Assembly (NCBI RefSeq): GCF_905220415.1
Contig: NC_059568.1
Location: 16,306,001-16,370,000 of the forward strand
Length of the DNA stretch: 64,000 bases
Reading direction: 5' to 3'
Source of the DNA: Colias croceus
Lineage: Eukaryota; Arthropoda; Insecta; Lepidoptera; Pieridae
Shown here: positions 23,732-34,369 of the stretch, one piece after another
How positions within the stretch are numbered: the first letter of the stretch is position 1
How the letters are laid out: each line of letters opens with the position of its first letter
Position numbers and translations under genes: made by a program
Notes under the pieces: model-generated
What the model was told of the DNA's origin: nothing
What the model saw: only the letters and a program-made list of their open reading frames with translations
Databases searched by the model: none

Positions 23732-23790
23732 AACATGTTTTTCTAAATGTATAATACCACCCGGATATTATCCATTTAGAAAAACATGTT
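23732..23790. repeat. 59-bp hairpin with 25-bp imperfect stem
   Basis: AACATGTTTTTCTAAATG at left pairs exactly with CATTTAGAAAAACATGTT at right; the stem continues through ATAATA/TATTAT after one mismatch, leaving a small loop around CCACCCGG. The size is at the low end of pre-miRNA hairpins. Confidence 0.75.
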
Positions 23791-23808
23791 ACAACTCAGA
23801 AACTAAGT

Positions 23809-23889
23809 ATTTTAACGGATTTTAAACGCAATTAATTTAGTCTCCGTTAGGATGATAATATAAATCGCGTTTAAAATCCGTTCAAATAT
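23809..23889. mobile_element. Short MITE of the 3942 family (81 bp)
   Basis: TTTTAACGGATTTTAAACGC at left is mirrored by GCGTTTAAAATCCG at right. The central CGTTTCGAA segment of the longer copies is missing, so this is an internally deleted member. Confidence 0.7.
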
Positions 23890-24330
23890 TTAATTTATTA
23901 ATGTAAAATATCCGCGTTAAATCAAACATAAATACTATATTAAAACTCACTTTGTCGCTAGCCAATATTCAATATATCTATCACAGTGTATACATCGTCA
24001 TACATAATATAGTAAAAAATAAATGAGTTTAAATTCTTGGTTTAAATCGTATTAAATGTCAATCTATTCTACTTTCATCGGAAAACGGTTTATTAATAGA
24101 AAGAGTTGAAGCCCTACGTATTCAATGTCACAACATTGCAAGCGATAGCCCTATGTAGCCAAGTCATAGATCACATAGAGCAAATACCGAGTAACTTCCC
24201 GTGTATAGATTAGGCGCAAAGCACTCAATAATGTACCATAATTCTCTGACGCTACCGGTTCTGCAGTTGGATATTCGTAATAGCTGTTAATGTGTTAGTG
24301 CTTTATTGCATATTAACTATTGCATTTATT

Positions 24331-24600
24331 AACCGACTTCAAAAAAAAGGAGGGGGTTATCAATTCGGCCGGTATATATATATTATTTTTTTATGTATGT
24401 ACCCCGATTACTCCGAGGTTTCTGAACCAATTTACGTGATTCTTTTTTTGTTCGATGCGGGATGGTGTCGAATTGGTCCCATAAAAATTTTATTCGAATA
24501 GGCCCAGTAGTTTTTATTTTATGAGCATTTTTGTCTGTAGGTATTTGTAAATTTTGCAAGTGCAAGTTTGAAGTCGGTTGTTTTTATCGCAGTTATCACT
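24331..24600 (+). mobile_element. AACCGACTTC family element, copy 2
   Basis: Complete from AACCGACTTC to CAGTTATCACT, with a short TA expansion (24373-24385) relative to copy 1. Small frames on both strands inside it recur in the other copies and are repeat-derived. Confidence 0.8.
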
Positions 24601-24998
24601 TGTTTATAGAAATAAGCTTTGCTTACAAACCTATCTTTCCTCTACATTTACCGAAAAAAAGTTACTTTGATAGATTTTGTTTCTATTATTAATAAATAAA
24701 TATAATAAAGGACTTTTATTTGTATTTATGTGTATGAAAGCAATGAAACGCTCCAACGAGATTAGATTTCGTCGGACATCTAGTATATTGAACCTTGTTT
24801 ATTGAGAATTAGTACAATCGTTTCATCCTATTTACTCTAGTGAATCTAATAATATTTATCGTCTAGGTACATAATATATAGTTAGGTCATACTACTTTTG
24901 TAGTTAAAATTGCAAAGACTTGTTATATGTTATAATCAATCTTTGAAGTAACAACTTATATTGTATGTCAATAATTATTATAGACAAATCTCCACGGG

Positions 24999-25050
24999 TT
25001 GAGCACGAGCAGCCTAGCGAAGCAATTGCTGCGCGAAGCAGTCGGCCACT
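24999..25050. mobile_element. Fragment related to the TTAA-flanked MITE at 61632
   Basis: Shares GAGCAGCCT-GCGAAGCA and a CTGCGC(A/G)AAGC block with 61650-61690. No ends remain. Confidence 0.45.
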
Positions 25051-25273
25051 TTGAACTAGCTTCAGGTTATAAAATACTATATTAAAATGACACGAATTTT
25101 AAAATCTAAGTGTATCTAGTTTATTAAAATCTGTGTTCTATATCGCTCGACGAATATGCCTCAAGGGTTGAGCGTCGATGGAGTGCCGGCCGCGGCGTGA
25201 TAGATTGACTTAAGATGATAATATACGCTTTCAATTTTACTATGTTGCATACAATTTTACTGCGTTTTCTTAT

Positions 25274-25382
25274 GAGATCAATCTTAAGTGATAAGGCTGC
25301 TTTCTGTGCTGTTTTTCTTTTAGAATAAGTTTTGTTTGTATTTTTTTTGTATTGTTGGCAGCGCAATAAAGAGTTTATATAA
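25274..25382 (+). mobile_element. Non-LTR retrotransposon 3' tail
   Basis: Carries the GAGATC...GCGATAAGG-like motif (here AGTGATAAGGCTGC), then a T-rich stretch and GCAATAAA (signal at 25365-25370). The same tail style occurs at 58446 and 58638. I recall it as a common lepidopteran LINE 3' end; the family is not named. Confidence 0.55.
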
Positions 25383-26050
25383 AATAACAATAAATAGATG
25401 TATTTTCTATATCATATTGTATAGATTATTCTTAAGTATTGTTAAGATGTAAGGAATAACGTAGATACTTGTAGACTCGTAGCGTTTGCTACGAACATGC
25501 TACGAACGATTACATTACACAGGTTTACTTTTTATTTAGAAATCTGTTTTGATTGATTTATTGGTGGAAGTACATTGTATAGGTAGTATCTTAAAATACA
25601 AAATTAATCATTATAAGCTACACAAAACTAGTTTAGACTCTTATTATATAGGTATTATTCATAGTAAAATTATAATTTACTTAACTAATTCATTATTATT
25701 ATCATTTATTAAAATTTCATTATAAAATAGAATTCAAATAAAAATTAACTCAAATTGAAATCCGTAACAAATTTCTTTATTAGTTGTATGAAAGTCACAG
25801 TCTGCCAAAACTGTCCCGTGCACGTCGTTGGACATAATTAACTTGAATATATTTGGCTCTTTTAAAAGAGAAAATATTGCATTTTATATTTACGTATGTA
25901 TCTGTCATAAAACTCCACAATGGTCTACTACTTTTTACGACAGATAATGGAAACGATTTTAATCAAGACAACATATTTAATCCTTATCCAATTTAATAGG
26001 TACCTAAATACCATAAAAACATAAAATACTTAAATGTATCGTTGATTTAA
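25383..26050. other. AT-rich stretch, nothing assigned
   Basis: No gene or repeat with ends. Confidence 0.35.
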
Positions 26051-26244
26051 TATATACTAATATTATAAAGCTGAAAGTTTGTTTGTTTGTTTGTTACGCG
26101 CTAATCTCAGGAAATACTGGTCGGATTTGAGAATTATTTCCGTGTTAGAAAGCCCATTTATCGAGGAAGGCTATAGGATTTTTATCATCTCACTAAGACC
26201 AACAGGAGCGGAGTACTGCGGGTAAAACCGCGGAGCACAGCTAG
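26051..26244 (+). mobile_element. Non-autonomous Helitron, family H2
   Basis: TATACTAATATTATAAAGCTG start and GCGGGTAAAACCGC hairpin then CAGCTAG before T. The 5' dinucleotide is TA, not TC. Confidence 0.8.
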
Positions 26245-26396
26245 TGTTGATATATAATATGTCCCAGTACAGCATATTATGATGATTTAATAGATTATTT
26301 TCAAAGATATTACAGATTTAAAAATTGTGAAGCGTGGAGTACTTAATAACTAGAAAGATAAATTGTTATACTAAATTAATTATTATTATGTAACTA

Positions 26397-26572
26397 AGGG
26401 CCGATTTTTCAATGCTTAGATAAAACTTATCCGTCCAATAAAGTATTACACGATAATATTAAAATGTAATAGTAAACTGTCAAATACGGGCAATTAGAAT
26501 ACGTTTTTAAAATGGTAGTTTTATACATTATTTGACGAATAAGTTTAATCCAAGCATTGAAAAATCGGCCCT
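26397..26572. mobile_element. 176-bp MITE with TA duplication, copy B
   Basis: Perfect inverted ends beginning AGGGCCGATTTTTCAATGC, flanked by TA at 26395-26396 and 26573-26574. It is better preserved than copy A at 18069. Confidence 0.9.
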
Positions 26573-26574
26573 TA

Positions 26575-28210
26575 ATAATAAATATCAACAAACTCTACTA
26601 GTTAGGTACATTATTTTATAAGATATTGGACCTCTTCAAATTCGTATTTGGACCTATAGAAACAATCGCGCCATTTTTCATATTATGAATAAATAAAACA
26701 AGGAATTATAATAACCTGTTGCCAGTCGTAATAAATCTGTTTTAAATATCAGATAACATTATTATTAGTGTAACCAATACTCTTGGTTATTGTTACCTTT
26801 ATTTATTTACAGTATTTTATTTGTACGGAAACTTTCGTTACATTTGTTTTTCTCGGAAGAAGATTTCGGCTTTGTTCTAAAGAAACCACTCTTCGTCTTT
26901 TTATATCCATTTGTCTAGAACTTTTTTGTGTTTATAATTTTACACGAGTATTATATACATATTTAGAAATTACATACTTTTAAGTCAGCCTTCCCGTGAC
27001 CATACTCGCTGTTAAGTGTTCGAATTGTCGAGTAAAATAATACAACGAACAGAACGCATTTAATATTCTTAAAAAATTCTTTAACTTATTATTATATTAT
27101 ATTTATTTGTCTTAACTATTTGTATGTTTTCTGTAGTTACCTAGACTCCAAAACAGGCGTTCAAGATTGATATAACTTTCAGTGTTATAGCTGAGATTGT
27201 TAATTTATTAAAAGAGGATAAAACGAGCGCCTAATTTAAAAAAAGGGTTCCACAGTCCACTTAAAAAAAATTAAACAGGCTTGTTCACTTTTTCTGTTAC
27301 ACGTATAAATTATAAGTTGAAGCCGAGGGCGTCTCTCTTAACTATGATAAAAAGCATCCCAAATTTACTCCGAGTTTTCGGTCGACCCTCTCGAGTGGAA
27401 GATCATTCGTATTTGGTCTGTAATTTATATAATTACAAGCTGTACCCCGCACGCTTCAGGACGCATGTTATGGCGTGCATGAGACATGTGGAAATGGTAT
27501 AAATATATATGTAGGTTATGTATCGTGTTGAGTTTGAGCACAATGGATGCTGAAGTATTTGAGTTTTAAACGGGTACTAGAACAAATTTAATAATAGAAT
27601 TCAAATAATACACGTGTAGCTTAATCTTTGAGAGTATGAGAAGGTAAAAGATATCTACAGCTCACATATAAAACAAAAATCAACCAGTGAAGGTTTGATT
27701 TTTTCAACTAAGTACCTATATTATTAAATTAGGTTCACAATAACTACTGACTTTTATTGATGTAAAAGACTATATGCACATTAAAAAGAAATCCCGCCAT
27801 TTTCGTATTCTTAACTTTGTTTATTTTTAAGCTATTGCATAGTTTCTAATGCAGGCCTTGAGCGCGGGGACTGAATCTAGAAATTTCGTAACGAAAAAAC
27901 CTCACGCTCCCCACTCCGACGGGCGGAGGTGTGGCTTGAAGGCATGGTGTCACATAAGTTCGTTACTAACTTACTTTACTTACTTCGTTACTTTATAACT
28001 TTATGAACGTTTTCGATGGAAAACTTGATCAACATCACCGGAAATAAAGCGCGAAATCGTCACACATAAATATTAGAAGCAATCGTTAAATATTTTGTGC
28101 CGGCGATTGACGCGGAAACTAGAAAGTTAATTGTATTTTAAAGTAATAGACGACTTGATTGAGTGCTTTCATGAGTGTGTATTTGTTTCTTACGGAGTTT
28201 TTATCAAATA
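26575..28210. other. AT-rich stretch with a decayed MITE and a GC-rich patch
   Basis: 26915-27085 is a decayed relative of the 3942 MITE (ACGAGTATTAT, CGCTGTTAAGTGTTCGAA). 27855-27955 is a GC-rich patch with CTCCCCACTCCGACGGGCGG, repeat-like but single-copy here. The 73-codon frame at 27281-27502 is unrecognised and opens on a non-ATG codon. Confidence 0.35.
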
Positions 28211-28326
28211 CTAGCGGCGCTTCGCGATTTCACCCGCGTGACTCCACTCTAAATGGCCTTCCAGTACTTCCTGTGATTAGCGCGTTCAAACAAACGTACT
28301 CTTCAGCTTTATAATATTAGTATAGA
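28211..28326 (-). mobile_element. Internally deleted Helitron, family H2 (116 bp)
   Basis: Retains CTAGCGGCGC and the hairpin region at left and the CAGCTTTATAATATTAGTATAGA 5' end at right. The GAGGAAGGCTATAGG middle is lost. Confidence 0.75.
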
Positions 28327-28801
28327 TAAATCTCGATAAATACATAATATACGATACATATGTTTAAGCTTCATCCAGATTTTTTTCCTACAGTTAAATT
28401 ACCTTTATTTAATTATAATTCAGACGTTCTATTCGGTTGCTTATTTTAAGCCACTATAAAAAGCCTTACAAATTACATTACATAAACACGTACCTTTAAA
28501 AAATATACAAAACATATACTGTTCTTTCATTTTAAATTATCTAAAGATAAAAAGAACCTTATTCAATAACGGTATTTACGAAAAAGGTCTACAATCATTT
28601 AAATTAAATTCATTTTAAACGTAAGAAAAGCAGACGGGCGAATGTGAAAAGCTATCACGTACTTATCAATACCGACCCTCTTAGCGTAATTTAAGGAAAA
28701 AATCCACTCCCCATTGATTTTCAATATTCGGCTATAACGATTATTGTTACTTTGTAATGTACGGATAGGAAAATTTGAATTTTCCCTTTTATCGTATTGA
28801 A

Positions 28802-29039
28802 TCCATACTTAATATTATAAATGCGAAAGTAACTCTGTCTGTCTGTCTGTTACTCAATCACGCCTAAACTACTGAACCAATTTTCATGAAATTTAGTATG
28901 GAGACATTTTGATACCCGAGAAAGGACATAGGCTACTTTTTATCCCGGGAATATGACGCGATCCCGGAAATTCCATGGGAACGGGAACTATGCGGGGTTT
29001 TCTTTGACTGCGCGGGCGAAGCCGCGGGCGGAAACCTAG
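28802..29039 (+). mobile_element. Non-autonomous Helitron, family H3 (238 bp)
   Basis: TCCATACTTAATATTATAAA after A, a CTGTCTGTCTGTCTGT microsatellite, and the end GCGCGGGCGAAGCCGCGG then ACCTAG before T. Body words ACCCGAGAAAGGACATAGGC and GGGAACGGGAACTATGC-like blocks recur in the other H3 copies. Confidence 0.85.
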
Positions 29040-31265
29040 TACTTTATATTAATGTATGGTGAGCGTAATCACTTCATTTTGAATGAATAAATTAAATAAA
29101 ATTATGTATTACTCAACAGTAATTCGAAAGTATGTTCCCTTTCCACATCAAATCGGCTGAACCGATTTAGATGAACTTATAGAAGAGGAGCTTAATTATG
29201 TTTGTCTGTTTAGGTATATATAATGAAACTTATAATAAAATAAAATAATAGCGGTCTATTAAACTGTTTATCGTATATATATTTTTTAATAATTGTTGTG
29301 ATGTGAAGAATATGACGTGTAAAGAAGGACTTCCGCTTTAATTTAGATTACACACAAAACAAGTCGCGGGACAAAGCTAGTATTGTAAACATAATTTATA
29401 CAACACCTATCAACTAAACACAAACAAGTGCGATACTTTACAAAGAAACAAAAAATTCTCCTCCTTCTTTTTATATGACCAAATTAGATTTATTCATTCC
29501 AATTAATGACTAATTGTTATTAATTCAAATTTAATCAGTAACATTGTTGAAACATACTATCAGCGAAGAAACTTTTATTTGTGATCTTCAAGTTTCATCG
29601 ATGAAATTATTTCACAACTTTATCTTCAAAGTTCTCGTATAAATTAAATAATAAAAGCAAATACTGTTTTTCAACCTAATTTTGTTCTTTTAGCGAAGTT
29701 CTTAGAATAATTAATTTCAGAAATATTAATTTGAACATTCTATGAAGATGTTAGTTTACTTTCCGGGTAATATTTTTTTTTTTGTTAATTCTGTTTTAAC
29801 CCTCGTGCTAATAGAAGTATTACGTCTGAACGCTCTGTATAAAGTAAGGAATTAAGCAAATTTCGTGGGTAAGTTATTCTAAAAAATTTCTGGCCAACCA
29901 TGTTCGTCGCGATTTGAAAAAAAAAATAAACTAATTACCGCATTGGAAAAAAATATTTTATATCTTTTATCAACTATTATATCATCTTATATCATTAACC
30001 ATTTATTACTGTCAATTAACAATGTCCCAAAAACAAAGTTTCTAACTGAAATTTTAAACTATTAATTAGTATGAACTCCGAAAACTCGCTCTCGCAATAT
30101 GATATAATATGGTAAATACTTGGTAATTAAATGACGCTATGAATGAAATGAATATTAAATTTTTAATTAAATTCACTCGGGTAATGTGTATGCAATTTGC
30201 TTTTCAATTTGTTTCAACGTGTTAATAACATATAATTAATTATTGACTTATATTTTAAGTAAGTATGTTCTAAGGTGCGCTGTTTTAAATAAATTCAGAA
30301 TAAATCAGAATATAAAAAGTCGATTGATTATTACACGAATACTCGAGTCGACTCGATATCTCTTAAATCGGATAATCGTATTAAATCCAATTTCTTGGAG
30401 ATATATCTCTTTGTAACAAGTACCCAATGCTATCGAAGAAATTGGGTTAAACGCCCTTATTAAATATTTGAAAGATTTTCCAGATACCTTTGAGAAATTT
30501 AATTAATGTCATTTTCGTTATTTGTGCCGATCTATCATAATATTTGTTTTGTTAAATCTGATTAAGAAAAAAGTAAAGATTAGTGTTTTATAGATTCCAT
30601 AGCTTAGTCCGTTCATGTTATAAGTCAAAACGTTACCAACATTATTAGTAATCTTCACAAAAATATTATAGTTTTAAATTTAAATTACCTATAAAATTAC
30701 AAACATTTTAATATTATTATTTTCGAATTGTACCTTGTAGAATGTAAATATCACTTTAATATAACGATAAAACTCAAATTATTGATTATATTTATGATTA
30801 AAAAAAACATCGTATAGCCTAGACTTAACAGTTAGAATATGAACAATAATAATTAGGTTCAAGCGAAGAGTGAACGGGTACCTTCTTCATCTTAGGCCAC
30901 ATCTCAGCTTACCATCTGGCGAGATCGTGGTCAAGCGCTTCCCTTTCATATAATAAAAAAAGGTACTATAACACATCCCATTCCCGGCTAAATTAATTAT
31001 AAACACATTATATCGCTAAATGGTGTTAGTTACTAGCTAATGTTAAACTAATAATCCCTATTTGTTTAATTAACTGTTATAGTCTATTAGTGAGAATACA
31101 TTAAAACATAATTAACACATTGTAAAGCAAAGATATTAAAATGGAGCTTTATTTTCATGGCATAATATACATTTTACAGCTAAAACTGATTGTAAAATAT
31201 TAGTCTTGAAGCCCGTCAATAACAAGCGAAAACTAACTAACAAGTGTTATTCCAATTAATGTAAT
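29040..31265. other. AT-rich stretch with Helitron and LINE remnants
   Basis: 29359-29381 is an isolated Helitron-like end (AAGTCGCGGGACAAAGCTAG before T). 30862-30962 carries CACATCTCAGCTTACCATCTGG followed by an A-rich tail, a motif I recall from lepidopteran non-LTR 3' ends. The rest is AT-rich without frames. Confidence 0.4.
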
Positions 31266-31269
31266 ATAC

Positions 31270-31599
31270 TCTAAGAAATAACACGCGAGGCCGGGTTAAA
31301 TATTAATTTGAATGTAATAAGAATGTACTGCGATTCTACACAGCTACCTAATTGATGTAGGTAGTTGATAACAAAACGCAGCAAGTCAACGACTATTAGC
31401 AAAGTGAAGGTAGTTGGGTCGAACGTCGTATAAACAACGTCCGAGCCCCTAGGCACGATTCGTACGAATGCGCCACGAGACAAAGGAAAGCGGCTTTTTA
31501 TAGTATTCGACAGCTAAACATGTTCGGACTTGAAATAATGACAACTATGTTGACAACTATTCATCCACAAAAATATTAAATCAAAAGTTACGTCTAACA
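31270..31599 (-). repeat. LTR (3' LTR in element orientation)
   Basis: 330 bp; TATA box on the minus strand at 31495-31502. It contains a 70-codon minus frame that recurs in the other LTR only because the LTRs are copies. Confidence 0.88.
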
Positions 31600-32009
31600 C
31601 GGCCATACTGACAATCGTACGTCCTCGTACGCCTTTTCTCGTATTACAGTACAACGGTAGTTCATCTCGGGATTACACAACCATCCTGCCTCGGCCACAC
31701 TGACCTTACAGAACAACAATCACATCCACATGACATAGGCACTACGTTCGCGTATCATGGGAACAACGCCTACTCATTTGTGACATAGGCACGACGTTCG
31801 CTTAACACAAATGAAGGCTCAACTACCCCGGACCGCAGGGCGCAGTCCGGATAGCACACACAATTCCTTCGATGAACTACATTCCCGTTACAATAATCCA
31901 CGCAACAAACTTTTACTTCACACAACGCACGAAAAAACACAAACGCCAGTATGCCGTTACAAAACTACGTAAACTCAAACACATTTAAATAAGTGTAGGC
32001 TTGAATTCT

Positions 32010-32022
32010 ATCCCACTTCTGA
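32010..32022 (-). other. Primer-binding site, tRNA-Leu
   Basis: Plus-strand ATCCCACTTCTGA abuts the second LTR. It equals an internal 13-nt stretch near the 3' end of insect tRNA-Leu as I recall it (ending CCCACTTCTGACA, then CCA). The outermost tRNA bases are not matched, so priming would be offset from the tRNA 3' end. Confidence 0.7.
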
Positions 32023-32352
32023 TCTAAGAAATAACACGCGAGGCCGGGTTAAATATTAGTTTGAATGGAATAAGAATGTACTGCGATTCTACACAGCTAC
32101 CTAATTGATGTAGGTAGTTGATAACAAAACGCAGCAAGTCAACGACTATTAGCAAAGTGAAGGTAGTTGGGTCGAACGTCGTATAAACAACGTCCGAGCC
32201 CCTAGGCACGATTCGTACGAATGCGCCACGAGACAAAGGAAAGCGGCTTTTTATAGTATTCGACAGCTAAGCATGTTCGGACTTGAAATAATGACAACTA
32301 TGTTGACAACTATTCATCCACAAAAATATTAAATCAAAAGTTACGTCTAACA
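32023..32352 (-). repeat. LTR (5' LTR in element orientation)
   Basis: 330 bp, TATA box on the minus strand at 32248-32255, at the same offset as in the other LTR. Followed by ATAC and AT-rich host DNA. Confidence 0.88.
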
Positions 32353-32480
32353 ATACATTAATTCTGCTTCATTTGTAGATTTACGCCAGTAGTGATGAAT
32401 TGTCATCTTCCTAAATACATGATACCGTCGTAGCCACAGATCTTATTTAGATATCTTCAGTAATATGATTATGAGGACAG

Positions 32481-32630
32481 AAAAGTGGGGCAACTATCTT
32501 GCCTGGCGGCGGTGCGGTATTGTGAATAACTCCAATATTAATAGTATTTAATGGGGGGGCAAGTATCTCGCCTCGCGGCGGTGTTTTAAACAACTCCGGC
32601 TGAGTGGCCAGGCAGCAGACTGCCGGAGCC
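32481..32630 (-). repeat. LINE 3' UTR remnant with two subrepeats
   Basis: Two diverged copies of a GC-rich unit (GGGGCAACTATCTTGCCTGG at 32487 and GGGGCAAGTATCTCGCCTCG at 32556), each ending GCGGCGGTG, lie just beyond the stop codon of the LINE ORF remnant, in 3' UTR position. Confidence 0.5.
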
Positions 32631-32820
32631 TAGGGCGACTGAGTGAGGAACCTACGGACTATCCGAGCGTTGTCCAGCAGGACTGCCCGCTGTATCCCCA
32701 CTGTCATGGGCTTCACCGGTAAATCCAACCTCCTTAAATATTGTTTTAAGGAGGTAGGAACCAGCCCATTGGTGGACATAACTATGGGGATTATCTCGGC
32801 AGACACACCGCCCCACAGTA
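32630..32820 (-). pseudogene. Non-LTR retrotransposon reverse-transcriptase ORF, C-terminal remnant
   Basis: The minus strand reads openly for about 60 codons to a TAG at 32632-32630, after an upstream TGA. The reading contains AEIIPIVMSTNGLVP and, near the end, QRAVLLDNARIVRRFL. The pattern 'IIPIV...GLVP...L' then 'QRAVLL...ARIVRRFL' at an ORF terminus is what I recall from the C-termini of insect LINE ORF2 proteins. The catalytic domains are absent: the fragment is 5'-truncated and dead. Confidence 0.65.
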
Positions 32821-32858
32821 TTCAATTATTATTATTAACTATAATTATAGCGTTTATG

Positions 32859-33013
32859 AAGTAAAACTTCTTAAGGCACAGAGATTTCAAGGTTTCGTCA
32901 TGGCAAAGTCGACGCGTCATGGAGTGAGGCGACGATTTTGGTATCTTTGAATCTTGCCAAAGAAGTTTACTTCTGACACATGTGCTCGGTACACACGCTC
33001 TTCTTTATGTTTT
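32859..33013. repeat. Unclassified interspersed repeat, copy 2 of 4
   Basis: Starts GAAGTAAAACTTCTTAAGGC and contains its mirror AAGAAGTTTACTTC at 32957-32970, suggesting a foldback with a further GTGCTCGG tail. Most complete copy together with 52141. Confidence 0.6.
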
Positions 33014-33907
33014 AAAAACAGAACTTTTGTCAGTTATGTCTCACTGTTAGTGCTTAATAAACAGACACACAAAATCTAAGAACCACCTAACTCCTACTAA
33101 CTTCCATCCAATCGAAGCTCGATTGTTCCATTAAACTAAACAGTGGAACTAGTGGGGCATAACCCTAAAATCGCACTTGGGATTACATATGCTATGATTG
33201 CATATCAAGCAAACATTCCAGGCATGGACCTTATTACGCCGCATTAGAGCTCATATTCCGCTGCACGGGCGTAATTACTTTGGCAAAATTTTCCATTTAT
33301 ACGATGACATTACTAAGCGCGGAAATGCTCTCACGCTCATTTCCTGAATCTGGCAGAACCACATTTTGATGTAGGTATTTCTTTTAAAGTGCGAACGGAA
33401 GGATGACTCACCTAATAGTGCTTTTGATGAGAATGTATTTGTAATAGTATCTACCTACAAATTGTGGCTGCTTTTTTGGGAAGTGAAAACATATCGACGT
33501 GCTACTTACGGAACGCTATTCACCCTATCTCCTATAAATTTAGTTTTCTGTGCTTATATAATTTAGTTCCTATAGAATTAGTATAATGCGTGCGCGACTA
33601 TCGTGACCACAAAGATTACATTTTATTAATAAACATAGGTCAAACATCAAGTTATTAAAAAATGTGTAAAAATATAATAAAGTTTTTAGGAAGGACAATG
33701 TCGACTTAACTTTGTATAAGTTCACGACCAAGATAGACGCTAAGTTACTTACAGTTTGAAAGTAATACTTTTATTAAATATACATTATTTTTGGTAGCTT
33801 TTCTTAAAGTTTGTGATTTTAGGAAGTTGGCTCATATTTCAAAGTTAATAATTCAAAATAGTGTAATAATTTACGTTTTGAATCGAAAATTGGTTTGATA
33901 TTTTTTA
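33014..33907. other. AT-rich stretch, nothing assigned
   Basis: No gene. A modestly GC-richer part at 33215-33310 has no supported frame. Confidence 0.35.
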
Positions 33908-34221
33908 CCCGACTACGGCAAAGCAAAAGGAGGGTTATGATTTTGACAGGCTATGTATGTATGTATGTATGTATGTATGTATGTATGTTCATCTGTTCCC
34001 TCGTAACGTCTAAACTACTTATCAGAATTTGACAAATGACATATCATTAGAAGCGTCTTAATTGTCCGCTGGTTATAGGCTATATAGGGTTTCACAAAAT
34101 CTAATGTGGCGTCCTCTATCGGACAAAACATACAAAGTAAAAAAATAAAGTTAAGATAAATATCCCGTGTTTGGTATCATTTGAAAGCGCTTTCCTTGTA
34201 CATTTTGAATATATATATATT
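33908..34221 (+). repeat. Repeat-like segment with TATG microsatellite
   Basis: Starts CCCGACTACGGCAAAGCAAA, runs into about nine TATG units (33952-33988), then GTAACGTCTAAACTACTTATCAG. I recall this opening from a common lepidopteran repeat; boundaries are not established. Confidence 0.5.
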
Positions 34222-34345
34222 ACTAGCATTTGCTCGTGACTTTACCTGTATTCATGGGCTGATTGCATATAATTCACATCTTTTCGTCCATAGCTTCTTT
34301 ATTAGTTCATCAGTTTAACTTTTGTTAATGTTATGCCCTCAAATA
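34222..34345 (-). mobile_element. Helitron-like 3' end fragment
   Basis: CTAGCATTTGCTCGTGACTT after an A looks like the reverse of another Helitron terminus. The rest is undefined. Confidence 0.4.
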
Positions 34346-34369
34346 CACTTTAACACCAAAATAGTACAA

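Larger units (their letters stand above)
21973..24330. other. AT-rich stretch with two foldbacks
   Basis: No gene. Contains the hairpin at 23732-23790 and the compact MITE at 23809-23889, listed separately. At 22740-22870 there is mild GC enrichment without a frame. Confidence 0.35.
31270..32352 (-). mobile_element. TRIM-like non-autonomous LTR retrotransposon (1083 bp)
   Basis: Two 330-bp direct repeats (31270-31599 and 32023-32352), with about three differences, flank a 423-bp internal region without coding capacity. The 4-bp duplication ATAC flanks the element (31266-31269, 32353-32356). Read on the minus strand, the LTR begins TGTTAGACG, has a TATAAAAA box, and is followed directly by a 13-nt match to the 3' part of tRNA-Leu. 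A 4-bp duplication and tRNA-Leu priming suggest a Ty3/gypsy-type parent. No clear polypurine tract adjoins the downstream LTR. Confidence 0.88.

Noticed and set aside
24292..24565. Opposing frames recurring at 15666-15893 and 37645-37890
   Set aside because: They are parts of the AACCGACTTC element copies; frames exist on both strands and drift between copies.
31271..31483. 70-codon minus-strand frame, repeated at 32024-32236
   Set aside because: Both lie at the same offset in the two LTRs and begin at a TTG codon; the repetition reflects LTR duplication, not a conserved gene.
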